DNA of 64,000 nucleotides from positions 248,001 through 312,000 of the forward strand of contig NZ_LECU01000006.1 of the NCBI RefSeq assembly GCF_001027745.1. Reading direction: 5' to 3'. This DNA comes from Pedobacter sp. BMA. Lineage in GTDB: Bacteria > Bacteroidota > Bacteroidia > Sphingobacteriales > Sphingobacteriaceae. The notes below the pieces were generated by a model. It did not search any database and was not told the DNA's origin. It worked only from the letters and a program-made list of their open reading frames with translations. The position numbers were made by a program, and so were the translations under genes. Positions 61,773 through 64,000 of the stretch are shown here, piece by piece. The first letter of the stretch is position 1. Each line of letters opens with the position of its first letter.

Positions 61773-63121
61773 TATTTTGCCCCTCCTTTGCTATTTGTTT
61801 CGGCATCCTTGAAAATGATCATCAATGTTTTAAATGGTTTATCAACCAATTTTAAATTGTAAGCAGCCAGCGCAGTATTGAGGGAAGCTACATTACTCAA
61901 ATCTGCATCAAGTTTTAAGTCAATATTGCCATTAATGCCACTATCGTTAACGATGGGGTAAGGATTGTTTTGGAGGTAAAGCATATCCAGCCGGCTGGTT
62001 AGTGCCATAATTCCCATGTTCTGGATGGAAAGCCCGAGCATATTTTGCTGAATGGCTCTCTCGCCTCCCCTTGTTTTTAACATGCTGTTATCACCAGTAC
62101 TGACCAAGACGGTACACATGGTTTCAATCGTAGCAGTATCTACTTGTATGTATGGAAATGCGTGGTTCAAATCCTCAATCATTCCCCTTCGCAAATCTTC
62201 ATCCGTGGCACCTGGCATTACCAGTTCATAGCAATAGAAATTGCTGTACATCCAATCTTTGTCATTATTATTCTTTATGTTATGTCTTAGCTGGTCGGCA
62301 TACTTAGTTTGATAGCGTCTTCGGTTTGTGCCTAAATAGAATTTGCTGCTGTAGGCTGTTGCAAACAATGACGCAATATCCAGATTCGTTGCAGTAGCTT
62401 TTTTTTGTTCAGCATTTATCCATGAATAGCTTTTTATACCTTGTTGGAAGCCTGTAAGTATACGGTGGAATTTGAGGTTGTTCACGGTACCTCCGTTACC
62501 TGCCAGAAACAGCGGCTCTTTCGTATTATATGCTACTTTAAAATCATGTTTTTGTACTAACACAGGCTTAGCATTCTGGTCATTTAACATTGCACTGATG
62601 TTTTTTGCATTTATTTCCCCGAAACCCGTTATTGCCACTACTGTTCCGGTTTGATTAATCCATATGTAATGTGGTACATATCTATGAGGGAAGAGTTTAG
62701 CTAAGGCCTGATCTGATGTAGCAATGGGTATTGTACCAGTCTTGTTTAAATTTAGCTTAGCCAGAAATGGAATCGCTTTGCTGGCAGCTTCATTTGTGAC
62801 TGATATGAATTGTATTTTGCCATCAAATGCATTTTGCAGGCTATCCATTTTGGGCATCATCCCTATACATGGCGAACACCATGTTGCCCAAAAATCTATA
62901 ATGATCATTTTGCCCCGCCACTGGGATAGTTTAATTGAATTAATTTGCTTCCCTTTTTCAAAATAGTTGTGCAGGTTATTTACAGTAACATCGGGGATGC
63001 TTTGCCCCACTTGTACACCTTTGGTAGTAAGGTCAATAGTCTTTTCCTGCGCTGACGCGAAGGCGATCAGCAATAAATAACACGCTAATGCTGATCTTAT
63101 TTTATGATAAATATTTTTCAC
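61772..63121 (-). CDS. TlpA-type thioredoxin-like protein coupled to SusCD
   Basis: 449 residues with a signal peptide (1-24, ending ASAQ). The N-terminal half is a TlpA/ResA-like thioredoxin: IIDFWATWCSPCIGMMPKMDSL with a CSPC redox pair near residue 80 and a cis-Pro segment HRYVPHYIWINQTG. The second half (about 200-449) is not recognised and rather variable in such proteins. It is probably exported to the periplasm. Placement in front of susCD, coupled by a one-base overlap, suggests it acts on the transporter or on imported thiol-containing material. Confidence 0.9.
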   Translation of the reverse strand: MKNIYHKIRSALACYLLLIAFASAQEKTIDLTTKGVQVGQSIPDVTVNNLHNYFEKGKQINSIKLSQWRGKMIIIDFWATWCSPCIGMMPKMDSLQNAFDGKIQFISVTNEAASKAIPFLAKLNLNKTGTIPIATSDQALAKLFPHRYVPHYIWINQTGTVVAITGFGEINAKNISAMLNDQNAKPVLVQKHDFKVAYNTKEPLFLAGNGGTVNNLKFHRILTGFQQGIKSYSWINAEQKKATATNLDIASLFATAYSSKFYLGTNRRRYQTKYADQLRHNIKNNNDKDWMYSNFYCYELVMPGATDEDLRRGMIEDLNHAFPYIQVDTATIETMCTVLVSTGDNSMLKTRGGERAIQQNMLGLSIQNMGIMALTSRLDMLYLQNNPYPIVNDSGINGNIDLKLDADLSNVASLNTALAAYNLKLVDKPFKTLMIIFKDAETNSKGGAK

Positions 63122-63226
63122 CTTGTTTAGAGTTGAGCAAGAAATTTAGAGCATGGCGCAGCCATGGCGTTGAGTATTCGTCTCTCGCTGGTTATTGATT
63201 GGATAAAGTTTAGGTTATAGAAAAAA

Positions 63227-63269
63227 GCAGGCTGCAAGAATTAAAGAACCATTATTTACTGCAGCCTGC
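63227..63269 (-). terminator. Intrinsic terminator between the leader ORF and tlpA
   Basis: On the minus strand GCAGGCTGCA pairs with TGCAGCCTGC (10 bp, 23-base loop), followed by six T. It lies 106 bases before the tlpA start and 10 bases after the small ORF. Confidence 0.75.
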
Positions 63270-63279
63270 CTTTTACAAA

Positions 63280-63345
63280 TTACTCTGGCTGGCGGGGCTT
63301 CATTGCGTAAAGCCTGTTGAAGTGGTAAAATGAACGTTTTTTCAT
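63280..63345 (-). CDS. 21-residue basic leader-like peptide
   Basis: ATG at 63345; the product begins MKKRSFYHFNRLYAM and ends KPRQPE. Far too short for standard gene finders. It is followed within ten bases by a strong terminator and then by tlpA-susC-susD. It could be a leader peptide of an attenuator or an independent small gene. The only evidence is the position and a good start/stop. Confidence 0.4.
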   Translation of the reverse strand: MKKRSFYHFNRLYAMKPRQPE

Positions 63346-63938
63346 GAAATAGTTAGTTTGGTTTATTTTCAGTGAGGTATAAAAATTTTAGCTCAACACA
63401 AAAGAACCTTTAAAAACCTGGCTGCCTGGCACCACGCGCTCCCTTGTGATGCATCAGGCTGCTCAGGAATCATACACCGCCCTCTCTTGCGATATCTTTC
63501 GTGTGCTAAACCTTCCCTTATTAGTAAATACCAAGCCCGCTGGTTTCCCGCCAATAGGCGAAAAACCATGATGCGAATTAAAAAAAGATGCTTACCTTAG
63601 AATCGCTACAACTCACGGGAGTGCACCTCATTTTTTTAATTAGCAGTGAGGGCTTGATCCGGAAATAAATTACAAAGGTTCAAGAGCCCTTCTGGTTATA
63701 TTAATCAGCTGTGCTCCATTTTACCGATGGGTAATTTTGATTCCAGTTTTTTTTAAAATCGGGATGTTGAATAAGTACGTTCTTACACAAATTTTAGGGG
63801 CTGGTTTCGTTTTCGCTTATCGAAAATGAAACTTCTTAATAAAGCATAGTTCTTTCATTGGCATAATTGGACTATTTGGTTATGTAATCGATGTGTACTC
63901 AATAAAGTGGAAGGAAACCGGATTGGTAGGAAACCAAT
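63346..63938. other. Intergenic region at the right end
   Basis: 593 bases in which no gene or known RNA motif could be supported. The part 63420-63560 is richer in G and C and could be a structured leader of the minus-strand unit; no family is recognised. Confidence 0.4.
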
Positions 63939-64000
63939 ATGGCGAACTTCAACGCTTTTAGCAGTGGTACCGTCAAGAACCAGTTCAGAAATTCTGAATC
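63939..64000 (+). CDS. Possible gene start cut by the window edge
   Basis: ATG at 63939 opens a frame of 20 codons (MANFNAFSSGTVKNQF...) to the window end. A small inverted repeat ATTGGT / ACCAAT lies right before the ATG. Too short to judge. Confidence 0.25.
   Translation, partial: MANFNAFSSGTVKNQFRNSE

Noticed and set aside
1..64000. CRISPR arrays, insertion sequences, rRNA
   Set aside because: No regularly spaced repeats, transposase-like ORFs or rRNA sequence were seen.

Overview
The window looks like chromosomal DNA of a Bacteroidota bacterium, most likely a Sphingobacteriaceae member close to Pedobacter. That placement is inference from gene content and promoter style, not from a marker gene. 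The signs are five SusC/SusD outer-membrane nutrient-uptake systems (one cut by the window edge), a FecI/FecR-type sigma/anti-sigma pair, SusD-type lipoproteins, DUF6266 proteins, weak ribosome-binding sites and several TAnnTTTG-type -7 promoter elements. One tRNA gene is present (tRNA-Arg, CCT). I found no rRNA, CRISPR array or insertion sequence.

Layout. 0-13.7 kb: three susC/susD pairs in tandem on the plus strand, with two paralogous secreted proteins between the first and second pair. The second susC has a one-base frameshift in its signal peptide. The second and third susC share an upstream palindrome. 13.7-17.3 kb: DoxX-family protein, LD-carboxypeptidase and metG. 17.3-19.1 kb: AT-rich leucine-rich-repeat-like genes, then tRNA-Arg. 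19.2-30 kb: oxalate decarboxylase-type bicupin, sensor kinase, small enzymes, and AraC and TetR regulators with recognisable operators. A compact DoxX/DUF2071/methyltransferase/membrane-protein operon follows. 30-38.8 kb: a minus-strand unit of ECF sigma factor, FecR, SusC with an STN domain, SusD, an exo/endonuclease/phosphatase-fold lipoprotein and an SGNH hydrolase.

39-45.7 kb is a zone of gene decay. It holds a Crp-type regulator with an in-frame amber codon, a small gene ended by an amber codon with open frame beyond it, a short-chain dehydrogenase carrying a perfect 117-bp tandem duplication, a second one with an internal deletion, a truncated erythromycin-esterase-like gene, and broken copies of genes that are intact at 50 kb.

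45.7-52.5 kb contains the two most interesting loci. The first encodes two short cysteine-rich peptides with double-glycine leaders, a VKOR/DsbA-type disulfide-forming membrane protein with a C39-like N-terminus, and a secreted thioredoxin-like protein. It looks like a dedicated system for making disulfide-bonded secreted peptides. The second resembles a phage lysis cassette: two DUF6266 proteins, a three-TM holin-like protein, a CHAP-like cell-wall hydrolase and a small lipoprotein with a C-terminal TM segment (u-spanin layout).

53-57 kb holds an excisionase-like HTH protein, a membrane-anchored LytTR regulator, a Crp-like protein, a MauE-like protein and a small exported protein. 57.2-63.1 kb is a tlpA-susC-susD operon preceded by a 21-codon ORF and an intrinsic terminator. 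A dispersed hairpin-bearing repeat occurs three times in the window.
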